Shown here: piece after piece, positions 24,334-32,741 of the stretch
Numbering within the stretch: the first letter of the stretch is position 1
Layout of the letters: each line of letters starts with the position of its first letter
Source: Lacisediminihabitans profunda
GTDB lineage: Bacteria > Actinomycetota > Actinomycetes > Actinomycetales > Microbacteriaceae
Direction of reading: 5' to 3'
DNA: 64,000 nt
Assembly: GCF_008040105.1 (NCBI RefSeq)
Contig: NZ_VRMG01000003.1
Span: forward strand, 62,001-126,000
Notes under the pieces: model-generated
The model's database searches: none
What the model was told of the DNA's origin: nothing
Seen by the model: only the letters and a program-made list of their open reading frames with translations
Translations under genes and position numbers: made by a program

Positions 24334-25074
24334 CTAGAAGATGTCCGGGCTCGGCGTGGAGGTGTGGCGGATCGACACGTCGGCGTGACGGTCGAAGCGG
24401 TAGCCGACCCCGCGCACCGTGCGCACGATGTCCTCGTATGCACCGAGCTTGGAGCGGAGTCGACGCACGTGCACGTCGATCGTGCGCTCGTTCGGGGCGT
24501 CGTCGTCGCCGACTGACCAGAGGGAGGCGATGAGCTCGGCGCGTTCGATCGTGCGGCCCTCGCGCAGCACGAGATACTGCAGCAGCTCGAACTCCTTATA
24601 GGTGAGGGCGGCGGTCTCGTCGTCGAGCACGAGGCGCTTGCGGGAGAGGTCGATGACGACGCCGCCGCGCTCCTTCTCGGTCGCCTCCGGCTGCTGGCGG
24701 TGCTTGGCCAGGGCCGACGGGTCCTGCAGGGCGAGGCGCACGACCTCGACATCCCGGCCCCCGGCGCCCTGGGGGGCGAGGGCGACCGCTGCGTAGGTTT
24801 CGGAGGTCGGCACGAGCTCCGCGGTGAGCTTGCGGAGGGCCTCGACGATCCGGCCGAGGTCGGTGCCGGCCTCGGCGGCCTTGAGCTCGTCCACCCCGAC
24901 GTAAAGCACGAAGCCGCGGGCCTCGGTTCCGTTCGGCACGGCGCGGATGCGGGCCGGAGACTCCGGGGCGGCCGGCGTGGCCGGTGTGGAGACGGGGCCC
25001 ACCGGGGTGAGCCGGCGCGAAGACGGCTGGGGGGCGGTGAGCGGGTGCGCGAGATCGAAAGTAGCAAGAGACAT
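24334..25074 (-). CDS. Winged-helix transcriptional regulator (OmpR-type output domain, no receiver)
   Basis: A 246-residue protein. Residues 1-45 are Pro/Ala/Ser-rich and disordered. Residues about 50-120 form an alpha/beta domain (ARGFVLYVGVDELKA, EALRKLTAELVP) with no phospho-acceptor Asp pattern. The C-terminal 90 residues are an OmpR/PhoB-type winged helix (LTYKEFELLQYLVLREGRTIERAEL, ERTIDVHVRRLRSKLG and VRGVGYRF). It is an orphan regulator of a type found in Actinobacteria. The signal and targets are unknown. It converges with the polyol operon. Confidence 0.88.
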   Translation of the reverse strand: MSLATFDLAHPLTAPQPSSRRLTPVGPVSTPATPAAPESPARIRAVPNGTEARGFVLYVGVDELKAAEAGTDLGRIVEALRKLTAELVPTSETYAAVALAPQGAGGRDVEVVRLALQDPSALAKHRQQPEATEKERGGVVIDLSRKRLVLDDETAALTYKEFELLQYLVLREGRTIERAELIASLWSVGDDDAPNERTIDVHVRRLRSKLGAYEDIVRTVRGVGYRFDRHADVSIRHTSTPSPDIF

Positions 25075-25401
25075 GGTCGAATTCCTTGGGAGTGGTGAAG
25101 GGCCTCTAATGATGAGGGTGTGATCCTTCGGGATACTTCAGGTGGTGCTGTAAGGACGTCGCCCGTTATGAGGAGCGGACATCCGGGAGTTCCTGCCCCG
25201 CTACGGGGCCGAACTCGACAAGGAGTGGCTGTTTAAGCACACATTCGACAACACATGACGACGCCGACCGGCATCATCATGCCGGCAGCCCTGGGAGCCG
25301 CGAGGGCAGTCAGGTCATGCGCGTTCATAGTCATATAGCAACTATCTTGCATGGGCCGCCGGAAAGTCAAGCTCGCCCCGGCCCCGGCGCGTGTTTCGCG
25401 C
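25075..25401. other. 327-bp region without a supported gene; possible coding relic
   Basis: It holds the promoter side of the winged-helix gene and the 3' side of upp. Between 25172 and 25257 a plus-strand frame reads a natural-looking C-terminus (EFLPRYGAELDKEW, then FDNT and TGA) with no start codon in frame after the preceding stop. This may be the remnant of a lost gene. A short hairpin CCGGCAT/ATGCCGG follows at about 25269. Otherwise nothing is recognised. Confidence 0.45.
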
Positions 25402-25402
25402 C
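25386..25402 (-). terminator. Terminator-like hairpin after upp
   Basis: Perfect 6-bp arms GGCGCG / CGCGCC with a 5-base loop, immediately after (and touching) the upp stop codon. The downstream minus strand is GC-rich without a T run, so termination strength is uncertain. Confidence 0.4.
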
Positions 25403-26034
25403 TAGACGGTGCCGTAAAGCCGATCTCCTGCGTCCCCGAGCCCAGGCACGATGTATCCCACCTCGTTGAGCCTCTCGTCGACGGCGCCGAGCACGATCGT
25501 GACGTCCCGGCCCTCCATCGCCTTCTCCACCGCGGCGAGGCCTTCCGGCGCCGCGATGAGGCAGACGGCCGTCACGTCCACCGCCCCGCGGGCGAGGAGG
25601 AAGTCGATGGCCGCGATGAGGGACCCGCCGGTGGCGAGCATCGGGTCGAGCACGAAGCACTGGCGGTTGGAGAGGTCCTCGGGCAACCGCTCCGCGTAGG
25701 TGGTGGGCTGCAGAGTCTCCTCGTCGCGCACCATGCCGAGGAAGCCGACCTCGGCGGTAGGGATGAGTTTGACCATGCCCTCGAGCATGCCAAGACCGGC
25801 GCGCAGGATCGGCACGACGAGCGGCCGGGGCTGGCTGATCGCGAGCCCGGTGGCGGTGGCGACCGGGGTCTCGACGGTGACGGCCTCGACCCGGACACCG
25901 CGCGTTGCCTCGTACGCGAGCAGGGTCATCAGCTCTTCGGCGAGTGCCCGGAACGTGGGCGACGGGGTGTTCTTGTCGCGCAGAACGGTGAGCTTGTGGG
26001 TGACGAGAGGGTGGTCGGCAACGTGGACTCGCAT
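25402..26034 (-). CDS. upp: Uracil phosphoribosyltransferase
   Basis: Converts uracil and PRPP to UMP (pyrimidine salvage, cytoplasm). The 210-residue protein has the family start [20 protein letters not shown], the PRPP-binding loop [11 protein letters not shown] at about residues 130-140 and the C-terminal uracil-binding [15 protein letters not shown]. It can use uracil released by the pseudouridine pathway at 12132-13944. Divergent from tadA with 53 bp between the starts. Confidence 0.97.
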   Translation of the reverse strand: MRVHVADHPLVTHKLTVLRDKNTPSPTFRALAEELMTLLAYEATRGVRVEAVTVETPVATATGLAISQPRPLVVPILRAGLGMLEGMVKLIPTAEVGFLGMVRDEETLQPTTYAERLPEDLSNRQCFVLDPMLATGGSLIAAIDFLLARGAVDVTAVCLIAAPEGLAAVEKAMEGRDVTIVLGAVDERLNEVGYIVPGLGDAGDRLYGTV

Positions 26035-26087
26035 AGGCTCAATCTAGCTTGTCGGCCCATGGCGTCGGCGTACGGTTCGGGAGGTTC

Positions 26088-26561
26088 GTGGTGGCGGTGC
26101 CCGTGCTGTACACCCGGCGGATGCTCGAGGCCGTGGCGAGCGCGAGGCTCGCCCTCGAGCACGGCGACGTTCCGGTCGCGGCCATCGTGCTCGACGCGGA
26201 CGGAACCCCGATCGGAGCCGGACGCAACGAGCGCGAACTGAGGCAGGATCCGACGGCCCACGCCGAGATCCTCGCCCTGCGGCAGGCGGCCGAGGCGAGG
26301 GGCGACTGGCATCTCACCGGCACGACGCTGGTCGTGACGCTCGAGCCCTGCCCGATGTGCGCCGGGGCGATTCTCGCCGCCCGCGTGCCCGTCGTGGTCT
26401 TCGGAGCCTGGGACGAGAAGGCTGGCGCGGCCGGTTCGGTCTACGACCTGCTGCGGGATCGCCGGCTTCCGCATCGCGCCGAGGTGTACGGCGGTGTGGA
26501 GGAAGAGGCCTGCGCCGAGTTGCTCACCGACTTCTTCCGGGCGGCACGCACGGAACTCTGA
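26088..26561 (+). CDS. tadA: tRNA-specific adenosine deaminase
   Basis: Deaminates A34 to inosine in tRNA-Arg(ACG). About 157 residues with the zinc-dependent deaminase motifs HAEILAL (His ligand and catalytic Glu) and EPCPMCAGA (two Cys ligands). The start is uncertain: GTG 26088 or 26091, both following GGGAGG; an in-frame ATG at 26121 would remove the first helix. Divergent from upp, a pairing seen in other Micrococcales. Confidence 0.92.
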   Translation: MVAVPVLYTRRMLEAVASARLALEHGDVPVAAIVLDADGTPIGAGRNERELRQDPTAHAEILALRQAAEARGDWHLTGTTLVVTLEPCPMCAGAILAARVPVVVFGAWDEKAGAAGSVYDLLRDRRLPHRAEVYGGVEEEACAELLTDFFRAARTEL

Positions 26562-26567
26562 CCGCGG

Positions 26568-27263
26568 TCAGGGCTGCAGGGCGAGCCACTCGCCGAACAT
26601 CGCGATCGACGCCTGCTCCATGGCAGCGCCGTGCAGGGCGGCCTGGGCCCGGAGGTCGTCCGGGTCGATGCCGTGGCGTTCGAGCTCCGGGAGCCCGTCG
26701 ACGATCCACTCCTCGTACATTGCGCCGGTGAGCTCTGGATGGAACTGCACGGCCAGCGCGCGGTCGCCGAGGCTCCACGCCTCGTTGCTGTACTCGGCCG
26801 AGCTGGCCAGCCGGGTGGCACCCGATGGCAGCGCGAAGGTGTCCCCGTGCCACTGCATCATCGGCACCCCGGCGACGTGGCGCAACGGCGAATCGAGACC
26901 GGCATCCGTCGGCCGCACCTCGCGGAATCCGATCTCCACGGTCTTGCCCTTGCGCACGGTCTCGCCCAGGGCCTCCGCCATCATCTGCGCGCCGAGGCAG
27001 ATGCCCAGGGTGGCGCGCTCGGAGCCGAGCCGCCGCTCGAGAAAGGCGAGCTCTCGGGCGATGAACGGATGGGCATCCTTCTCGTAGACGCCCATGTCGC
27101 CGCCGAGGACGACAACCAGCGGCGCCTCCGCCGCCTCGGCCGGCAGCTCCTCGCTGGTCACGTCGACGTAGTGCACCTCGTAGTCGTTCGCGAGCAGCAC
27201 GGGTTCGAGGTTGCCGAGATGGGCGATCGGCAGGTGCCGGATGACAAGCGCGACCCGGGCCAT
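26568..27263 (-). CDS. Class I glutamine amidotransferase-like protein
   Basis: A 231-residue triad-type amidotransferase. The nucleophile elbow is GICLGAQMMAEALG (Cys near residue 94), and the His/Glu pair is in QFHPELT (near 169). It resembles stand-alone GMP-synthase-like GATases that act on glutamine or gamma-glutamyl compounds. No synthetase partner is encoded nearby, so the physiological substrate is open. Its stop lies 6 bases beyond tadA (convergent), and its start lies 3 bases downstream of the CDF transporter stop, so those two may be cotranscribed. Confidence 0.88.
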   Translation of the reverse strand: MARVALVIRHLPIAHLGNLEPVLLANDYEVHYVDVTSEELPAEAAEAPLVVVLGGDMGVYEKDAHPFIARELAFLERRLGSERATLGICLGAQMMAEALGETVRKGKTVEIGFREVRPTDAGLDSPLRHVAGVPMMQWHGDTFALPSGATRLASSAEYSNEAWSLGDRALAVQFHPELTGAMYEEWIVDGLPELERHGIDPDDLRAQAALHGAAMEQASIAMFGEWLALQP

Positions 27264-27266
27264 CGT

Positions 27267-28229
27267 CTAGTCCGCCGCCTTGATGATGATCGCCTCGGTT
27301 GAGGGGTTGCCCGCGCCCGGAGCGACGTAGACGTCCGGTTCGATGTAGATCACCCGGGCGATGGGAACCGCCGCGCGCACTCTCGCCTCGAGCGCGTTGA
27401 TGGCCGTGGCGACATCCGCGAGCTTCTTCTTGCCGGAGAACGCGATCTTCGCCGCGACGAGCATCTCGTCCGGGCCGAGGTAGAGCGTCTTCATGTGGAT
27501 CAGCGACTCGACCTCGTCGTCGGCGTTGATGGCGTCCCTGATGCGCTCGACGTCGGCGGCGCTCGCACCCTCGCCCACGAGCAGGCTCTTGGTCTCCATG
27601 CCCAGAATGATAGCGACCAGCACGAGCAGCACGCCGATGGCCAGCGTGCCGATCGCGTCGAACAGCCCGTTACCCGTCACGATCGTGAGCACCACGCCGA
27701 GGAAGGCGAACACGAGCCCGGTGAGGGCCGCGACGTCTTCGAGCAGCACGACGGGAAGCTCCGGCGCCTTGGAGTGGCGGATGAAGGCGACCCAGCTCTG
27801 CGTGCCGCGGGTGTGGTTCGACTCGCGCACGGCGGTGCGCAGGGAGAATGACTCGGCGACCATCGCCACGATGAGCACCACCACCGGCAGCCAGGCGTTC
27901 TCGAGCGCGTGCGGGTGCTGCAGCTTGTCGAAGCCCTCGTAGAGCGAGAAGACACCGCCGACGCTGAACAGGATGATCGACACGACGAACGCGTAGACGT
28001 AGCGTTCGCGTCCGAAGCCGAACGGATGCTGCTGGTCGGCCTTCTTCATCGATCGTCGGCCGCCGCGCAGCAGCAGGATCTGGTTGCCGGTGTCGGCGAG
28101 GGAGTGCACTCCCTCGGCGAGCATCGAGCTCGAGCCGGAGAATGCCCACGCCGCGAACTTGGTCACGGCGATCGCGAGGTTGGCGAGCAAAGCCGCGATG
28201 ATCGCCCGGTTGCTGCCCTGTGTGCTCAT
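27267..28229 (-). CDS. Cation diffusion facilitator family exporter
   Basis: A 320-residue membrane transporter that exports divalent metal (Zn, Co, Fe or Mn) in exchange for protons. Five to six helices span about residues 8-200. Helix 2 carries EGVHSLADTGNQ with the His/Asp metal site, and helix 5 has the partner acidic residue near DVAALTGLVFAF. The cytoplasmic C-terminal domain (about 205-310) is the dimerisation fold. The sequence HPFGFGRERYVYAFV matches the subgroup with a longer loop. Specificity cannot be fixed by eye. Confidence 0.92.
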   Translation of the reverse strand: MSTQGSNRAIIAALLANLAIAVTKFAAWAFSGSSSMLAEGVHSLADTGNQILLLRGGRRSMKKADQQHPFGFGRERYVYAFVVSIILFSVGGVFSLYEGFDKLQHPHALENAWLPVVVLIVAMVAESFSLRTAVRESNHTRGTQSWVAFIRHSKAPELPVVLLEDVAALTGLVFAFLGVVLTIVTGNGLFDAIGTLAIGVLLVLVAIILGMETKSLLVGEGASAADVERIRDAINADDEVESLIHMKTLYLGPDEMLVAAKIAFSGKKKLADVATAINALEARVRAAVPIARVIYIEPDVYVAPGAGNPSTEAIIIKAAD

Positions 28230-28252
28230 GCGGTCAATCCTAGGATGGTGGG

Positions 28253-29077
28253 ATGAGTACCCTCCCGACCATCGCCATTCTCGGAGCCGGCTCGATGGGC
28301 GGGGCGATCCTCTCCGGACTTCTTGCGCCGTCCGTCACCGTGACCGGCGGCATCCGCGTCACCAACCGCACCGAGGCGAAGGCGGCCGCGCTGCGGACGC
28401 CCGGGGTCACGTCCATCGCCCTCGAGCGCGCCCCGGAGGGCAACCTCGAGGCCGTTCGCGACGCCCGGGTCGTGCTGGTGGGAGTGAAGCCGGCGATGGT
28501 GTCCGACCTCCTGCGCGAGATCGCGCCGGCCCTCGCTCCGGGCGCCATCGTGGTGAGCGTCGCCGCCGGCGTGACGACGGCCACGATGGAGGCGATCGTG
28601 CCGGGTGCGGTGCTGCGGGCGATGCCCAACACCCCGGCCGTCGTCGGACGCGGCGTGACCGGTCTCAGCGCGGGCTCACGGTCGACCGCGGACGACCTGG
28701 CGATCGCCCGAGCCGTCTTCGAGACCGTGGGCGAGGTGCTCGAAATCGACGAGAGCCGCATCGATGCGCTCAGCACCATCTCCGGATCCGGTCCGGCGTA
28801 CGTGTTCTATTTGATCGAGCAGCTCACCGCCACGGCGGTGGGGATGGGTTTCACCGAGGCGGAGGCCGCCACCATGGTGAACGGCACCTTCCTCGGCGCG
28901 GCCGAGTTGCTCGCGGCCTCCGGGGAGAAGCCCGCCGAACTGCGGAGGCGGGTCACGAGCCCCAAGGGGACCACCGAGCGCGCGATCGCCGAACTCGAGG
29001 CGGCCGACCTGCGTGCCGTCTTCGACCGCGCGACGGCCGCGGCCCTGGCGCGGGCTCGGGAGCTCGCCGCCGGGTAG
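28253..29077 (+). CDS. proC: Pyrroline-5-carboxylate reductase
   Basis: Last step of proline synthesis: reduces 1-pyrroline-5-carboxylate with NAD(P)H. The 274-residue protein has the N-terminal Rossmann motif IAILGAGSMGGAIL, the VLVGVKPAMV segment, RAMPNTPAVVGRGVTGL and the C-terminal signature ISGSGPAYVFYLIEQLTATAVGMGF followed by TSPKGTTERAI. Length is standard. Divergent from the CDF exporter (23 bp between starts). Confidence 0.96.
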   Translation: MSTLPTIAILGAGSMGGAILSGLLAPSVTVTGGIRVTNRTEAKAAALRTPGVTSIALERAPEGNLEAVRDARVVLVGVKPAMVSDLLREIAPALAPGAIVVSVAAGVTTATMEAIVPGAVLRAMPNTPAVVGRGVTGLSAGSRSTADDLAIARAVFETVGEVLEIDESRIDALSTISGSGPAYVFYLIEQLTATAVGMGFTEAEAATMVNGTFLGAAELLAASGEKPAELRRRVTSPKGTTERAIAELEAADLRAVFDRATAAALARARELAAG

Positions 29078-29092
29078 CGGGGGCAGGGGCGG

Positions 29093-29767
29093 TCAGTCCT
29101 TCTGCAGCTTGGCGAAGCTCTCGATGCTCGCCGAGTCGCCGCTCACGATGATCAGGTCGTGTTCGGCGACGATCGTCTCCGGGGACGCATAGGTGAACTC
29201 CTGGCCCGGCGACTTCACGCCAAGCACCGTGATTCCGTACTTTCGGCGCACCGCCGAGTCGGCGAGCGACACTCCGAAGAGCTGGCGCGGTGGGTGCATC
29301 TTCACGATGGCGAAGTCGTCGTCGAATTCGATGAAATCGAGCATGCGGCCGGACACGAGGTGGGCGACGCGCTCGCCGGCTTCCGCCTCCGGGTAGATGA
29401 CGTGGTTCGCGCCGATGCGAGTGAGGATCGTGCCGTGCGACTTGCTGATGGCCTTCGCCCAGATCTGCGGGATGCCGAGGTCCACCAGGTTCGCCGTGAT
29501 GAGCACGCTCGCCTCGATCGACGACCCGACCGCGACCACGGCGATGGAGAAGTCCTGGGCGCCGATCTGGCGCAACGCGTCGATGTTGCGGGCATCCGCC
29601 TGCACCGCATGGGTCGCGATCTCCGACCAGGCCTGAACGAGTTGCGCGTCGTCGTCGAGCACGAGAACGTCGCGACCGAGGCGGGTGAGCTCGCCCGCCG
29701 TCGCGGCGCCGAAGCGTCCGAGGCCGATCACGAGCACCGCAGCGTCGGCCGGAATGGTCTCAGCCAA
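29093..29767 (-). CDS. TrkA-type potassium uptake regulatory protein
   Basis: The cytoplasmic gating subunit of a Trk/Ktr potassium transporter. The 224-residue protein has an NAD(H)-binding RCK domain (VLVIGLGRFGAATAGEL near residue 11, then LVLDDD) and a C-terminal TrkA-C domain (about 140-224, with LFGVSLADSAVRRKYGITVLGVK). The start overlaps the stop of the TrkH-like gene by 8 bases, confirming the two-subunit operon. It binds nucleotides, possibly ATP/ADP or c-di-AMP, to open the channel (family knowledge). Confidence 0.94.
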   Translation of the reverse strand: MAETIPADAAVLVIGLGRFGAATAGELTRLGRDVLVLDDDAQLVQAWSEIATHAVQADARNIDALRQIGAQDFSIAVVAVGSSIEASVLITANLVDLGIPQIWAKAISKSHGTILTRIGANHVIYPEAEAGERVAHLVSGRMLDFIEFDDDFAIVKMHPPRQLFGVSLADSAVRRKYGITVLGVKSPGQEFTYASPETIVAEHDLIIVSGDSASIESFAKLQKD

Positions 29768-31184
29768 CGATGGGCCTCTCTTCTGCTCTGCGGAACAGCC
29801 GTCGCTGCGTTCGTGCCGCGAGCGCCGCGGCGAGAGTCACTGTACCAACGCGGCCGAGGAACATCGTGGTCGCGAGAACGTAGACGGCCGGGTCCGGCAG
29901 TTGCCCGATCAGTCCGGTGGAGAGACCGCAGGTGGCGAAGGCCGAGATCACGTCGAAGAGCACGAACTCCAGGGGCGCGCCGGTGACCTGCAGGATCACG
30001 GCCGTGGCGACCGCGACGGTGGTCGCGCCCCAGAGCGTCACGCTCACGGCGACGCGAAGCACGTCGGTGGGGATGCGGCGCTCGAAGGCCTCCATCTCGC
30101 TGTGTCCGCGCGCCTCGGCGACGGCGGCGAGGAACAGGATGGCGAGTGTCGTGACCTTGATGCCGCCGGCGGTGGACCCCGAGCCGCCACCGATGAACAT
30201 GAGCATGTCGGTGACGAGCAGGCTCGATCCGTTCAGCTGAGAGATGTCCACGGTCGAGAAGCCGCCCGACCTGGTCATCACGGAGAGGAAGATCGACTGG
30301 AGTACGCGCTGGCCGGCATCCATTCGCCCGAAGGTCGCCGGGTTGCCGAACTCGAGGGCGAAGTAGGCGATCGCGCCGAGCGCGAGGAGGATGCCCGTGG
30401 TCACGAGGGTCAGCTTGACGTGCAGGGACCACCGCTTCGGACGGCGCAGGTTGCGGGTCAGCACGTAGATCACGGGAAAGCCGATGCTTCCGAGCACGAC
30501 GCCCACCATGATCACCCCGAGAAACCAGACATCGCCCCTGAAGGGCGCGAGGCCGTTCGGACTGAGAACGAATCCGGTGTTGGTGAAGGCCATCGCCGAG
30601 AAGGAGACGGACTGCCAGAGGGCGTCAGGAAGCGCGATCCCCTGAAGCAGGATGCGGGGCAGAAGCAGCACGGCGATCGCCGCCTCGATCAGCACTGTGC
30701 TGATGGCGACCGTGGCCAGCAGGCCGCCGATCTCGCTCAGGCGAACGGCCTGCCCCTCCGCGACAGCCCCCCGTTGGATGCGCAGCGGGTTGCCGTCGCT
30801 CGCGGCCATGAGCTTGGCGCGCAGCCCGAGCTTGCGGGAGATGACCAGGCCGAGGATCGAGGCGAGGGTGAGCGCGCCGACGCCGCCGATCTCCACGCCG
30901 AGCAGGATGATGCCGTGGCCGACAGGGGACCAGAACGTCGCCATGTCGACGGTGGCCAGGCCGGTGACGCAGATCACCGAGACCGCGGTGAACACCGCGT
31001 CGGCCAGGGGGGTCGGCGAGGCCCCGGCTCGGGAGACGGGCAAGGAGAGCAGCAGCGTGAAGGCGACGATGAGCAGGAAGAAGACGCCGATGGCGAACCT
31101 GGCCGGAAAGGCTGACGCGAAATCGCCCACGACGTTGAGCGCGCGCTGCGCCAGACCGACCCGCGAAACGGACCTGGTGGCCAT
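29760..31184 (-). CDS. TrkH/KtrB-family potassium transporter, membrane subunit
   Basis: A 474-residue channel-like transporter with repeated M1-P-M2 units. Pore loops with TAVSVICVTGLATVD, MAFTNTGF and a later SGGFSTVD segment carry the filter Gly residues. ATG 31184 (MATRSVSRVG) was chosen because upstream in-frame sequence is Arg-rich shadow. It forms the ion path gated by the TrkA-like protein encoded just downstream. Imports potassium for turgor control. Confidence 0.93.
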   Translation of the reverse strand: MATRSVSRVGLAQRALNVVGDFASAFPARFAIGVFFLLIVAFTLLLSLPVSRAGASPTPLADAVFTAVSVICVTGLATVDMATFWSPVGHGIILLGVEIGGVGALTLASILGLVISRKLGLRAKLMAASDGNPLRIQRGAVAEGQAVRLSEIGGLLATVAISTVLIEAAIAVLLLPRILLQGIALPDALWQSVSFSAMAFTNTGFVLSPNGLAPFRGDVWFLGVIMVGVVLGSIGFPVIYVLTRNLRRPKRWSLHVKLTLVTTGILLALGAIAYFALEFGNPATFGRMDAGQRVLQSIFLSVMTRSGGFSTVDISQLNGSSLLVTDMLMFIGGGSGSTAGGIKVTTLAILFLAAVAEARGHSEMEAFERRIPTDVLRVAVSVTLWGATTVAVATAVILQVTGAPLEFVLFDVISAFATCGLSTGLIGQLPDPAVYVLATTMFLGRVGTVTLAAALAARTQRRLFRRAEERPIVG

Positions 31185-31271
31185 GTGGTCCCTCGCCCTC
31201 CGCGCCGCGCGCCGAGACCTGCGCAACGGATGTCATGGTACTACCCGCACGTCGCCCGGTAACCTGAGGGA

Positions 31272-31802
31272 ATGGCTGACATCTTTGACGTGGTTGCTGA
31301 CCCGACCCGACGCGACCTCCTTCAGGTGCTCCTCGACCGCTACGTCACCTCCGACTCGGATTCCGGCGAGATCAGCGTCGGCGAGATCGTGGAGAAGATG
31401 GGCCTCAGCCAGCCGACCGTGTCGAAGCACCTCAAGGTGCTGCGGGACCACGGGCTGGTGACGGTGCGCGAGGAGGGGCAGCACCGCTACTACAGCGTCG
31501 ACACGAGCCCGCTCGAAGAACTCGAGGACTGGCTGATCCCGTTTCTCAGCGCCGACTTCGACAACGAGTCGGAGGCCGCGGCTTCCACCGTATTCGCGGC
31601 GTGGTCCGGAGTGCCGGTGCCCGAGCCGCTCCGGCGCGCGGCAGAGACGCTGCAGCATCCGGCCGAGGCGGGAACCGCGGTGGGCCGTGCCGCCGCCGAC
31701 GCGTCGTTCCAGGCCAGGACTGCGCTGCAGGACGCCTCCCATGAGGTCGAACGACGGGTGATCGAGCCGATCAAGAAGAAGCTCGGTCGCAACGACAGGT
31801 AG
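31272..31802 (+). CDS. ArsR-family winged-helix regulator
   Basis: A 176-residue regulator that starts MADIFDVVADPTRRDLLQVLLDR, the usual ArsR helix 1-2, with the recognition segment VGEIVEKMGLSQPTVSKHLKVLRDHGLV and the wing REEGQHRYYSVD. The metal-binding Cys-box is absent, so it probably senses something other than arsenic. The C-terminal 80 residues are Ala-rich helices ending in a Lys/Arg cluster, longer than minimal ArsR proteins. Divergent from the potassium operon; the target is unknown. Confidence 0.88.
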   Translation: MADIFDVVADPTRRDLLQVLLDRYVTSDSDSGEISVGEIVEKMGLSQPTVSKHLKVLRDHGLVTVREEGQHRYYSVDTSPLEELEDWLIPFLSADFDNESEAAASTVFAAWSGVPVPEPLRRAAETLQHPAEAGTAVGRAAADASFQARTALQDASHEVERRVIEPIKKKLGRNDR

Positions 31803-31870
31803 TCGTCGCGCAACAATGACCGCCGGACTGTTGCCGCCGAGACCCAATAGCCCCTACAGTTACGATCTAG

Positions 31871-31896
31871 CACTCCAGTAACACCCGTTACGAGTG
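31871..31896. promoter_or_regulatory. Imperfect palindrome upstream of the BldC-like gene
   Basis: CACTC and GTAAC are mirrored by GTTAC and GAGTG around ACCC, with a 2-base asymmetry. It lies about 45 bases before the ATG and just past a TACAGT hexamer (possible -10 of a weak promoter with TTGCCG upstream). Possibly an operator or autoregulatory site. Confidence 0.4.
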
Positions 31897-31940
31897 CGCA
31901 CGTTCCCAATCTCGCTGGAACCTAAAGGGGCACAACCGAA

Positions 31941-32135
31941 ATGACACGCGATCTCTCCGAGGTGCGCTTTCTCACGGTTGCCGAGGTCGCCGACATGATG
32001 CGCGTCTCGAAGATGACCGTCTACCGTCTCGTGCACTCCGGTGAGCTCCCCGCCATCCGCTTCGGCCGGTCCTTCCGCGTGCCGGAGTCGGCGGTCGTCG
32101 CGGCGGTAGACTCGCACATCGCGGACGTGGGCTGA
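31941..32135 (+). CDS. BldC-like MerR-type helix-turn-helix protein
   Basis: A 64-residue DNA-binding protein. The whole length is a single winged HTH: LTVAEVADMMRVSKMTVYRLVHSGELPAIRFGRSFRVPE. This is the BldC/excisionase-like group common in Actinobacteria, where BldC binds head-to-tail on direct repeats and controls development genes (family knowledge). There is no adjacent integrase, so a phage excisionase is unlikely. AAAGGGG precedes the ATG. Followed by the bS22 gene on the same strand. Confidence 0.88.
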   Translation: MTRDLSEVRFLTVAEVADMMRVSKMTVYRLVHSGELPAIRFGRSFRVPESAVVAAVDSHIADVG

Positions 32136-32268
32136 GCCGCATCCACGGCAGCGGTTCGTCAGGGCCGCGGCATGCGGGTAGAATGGCCCGAGGCAATTTT
32201 TCCGCGGTTCTGAACGGGCGCGGGCGTCTGTTCGCGAAAAGTAGAAGCCAGAAATTTATGAGGTGCGT

Positions 32269-32367
32269 ATGGGTTCAGTAATCAAGAAGCGTCGCAAGCG
32301 CATGGCGAAGAAGAAGCATCGCAAGCTGCTTCGCAAGACTCGTCATCAGCGTCGCAACAAGAAGTAG
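32269..32367 (+). CDS. Small basic ribosomal protein bS22 (AURKAIP1/COX24-like)
   Basis: Only 32 residues. It starts MGSVIKKRRKRMAKKKHRKL and ends RRNKK, with over half Lys or Arg. This matches the actinobacterial 30S-subunit protein bS22, which sits near the decoding region (family knowledge). A TAGAAT -10-like hexamer lies at 32179 and leaves a leader of about 78 bases. A strong terminator follows at 32400, so it is a single-gene transcript. Too short for many gene finders, but unmistakable. Confidence 0.93.
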   Translation: MGSVIKKRRKRMAKKKHRKLLRKTRHQRRNKK

Positions 32368-32399
32368 AGCACTCCAGCGAGTGACCTGCACAACATGAG

Positions 32400-32428
32400 C
32401 GCCAGACCCGAGTGGTCTGGCGTTTCTT
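32400..32428 (+). terminator. Strong intrinsic terminator after bS22
   Basis: Perfect 9-bp arms CGCCAGACC / GGTCTGGCG with a 5-base loop, then TTTCTT. The best rho-independent terminator visible in the window, 33 bases beyond the bS22 stop. Confidence 0.88.
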
Positions 32429-32471
32429 GTGCGTGGCCAGCTTGTGTCGGTGGGCGCATTACTCTGGAGAC

Positions 32472-32738
32472 GTGTCCACCGCAGTCCTGACCCTCATCCG
32501 CAAACCGGGGTGCCACCTCTGCGACACGGCTCGCGAGGTGATCGACGCGGTCGTGCTCGAACTCGCCTCGAACGAGTCGGCTCCCGTCATCCAGGTCGAG
32601 GAGTTGTCGATCCTCGACGACCCGGACCTGCTTGCCCGGTACGCGGACGAGGTCCCGGTGCTGCTGCTCAACGGCCGCGTGCACAACATCTGGCGCGTCG
32701 ACCCCGACCGGCTTCGCGCCGCCCTAGTGGAGGCTTAG
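32472..32738 (+). CDS. Glutaredoxin-like (DUF836-type) small redox protein
   Basis: An 88-residue thioredoxin-fold protein with the redox motif KPGCHLCD (Cys at residues 13 and 16), the cis-Pro segment DEVPVLLLNGR and no extra domains. GTG 32472 (VSTAVLTLIRKPGC) was chosen; longer reading upstream overlaps the bS22 terminator. Proteins of this size form mixed disulfides with unknown partners. It is 3 bases ahead of the Dabb gene, so the two are probably cotranscribed. Confidence 0.87.
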   Translation: MSTAVLTLIRKPGCHLCDTAREVIDAVVLELASNESAPVIQVEELSILDDPDLLARYADEVPVLLLNGRVHNIWRVDPDRLRAALVEA

Positions 32739-32741
32739 CGA

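Noticed and set aside
31941-32135. Phage excisionase
   Set aside because: The protein is the BldC-like type and no integrase, attachment site or phage gene is nearby.
32412-32471. A longer N-terminus for the glutaredoxin-like protein
   Set aside because: It would start inside the bS22 terminator and adds a Trp/Cys-rich stretch with no family match.
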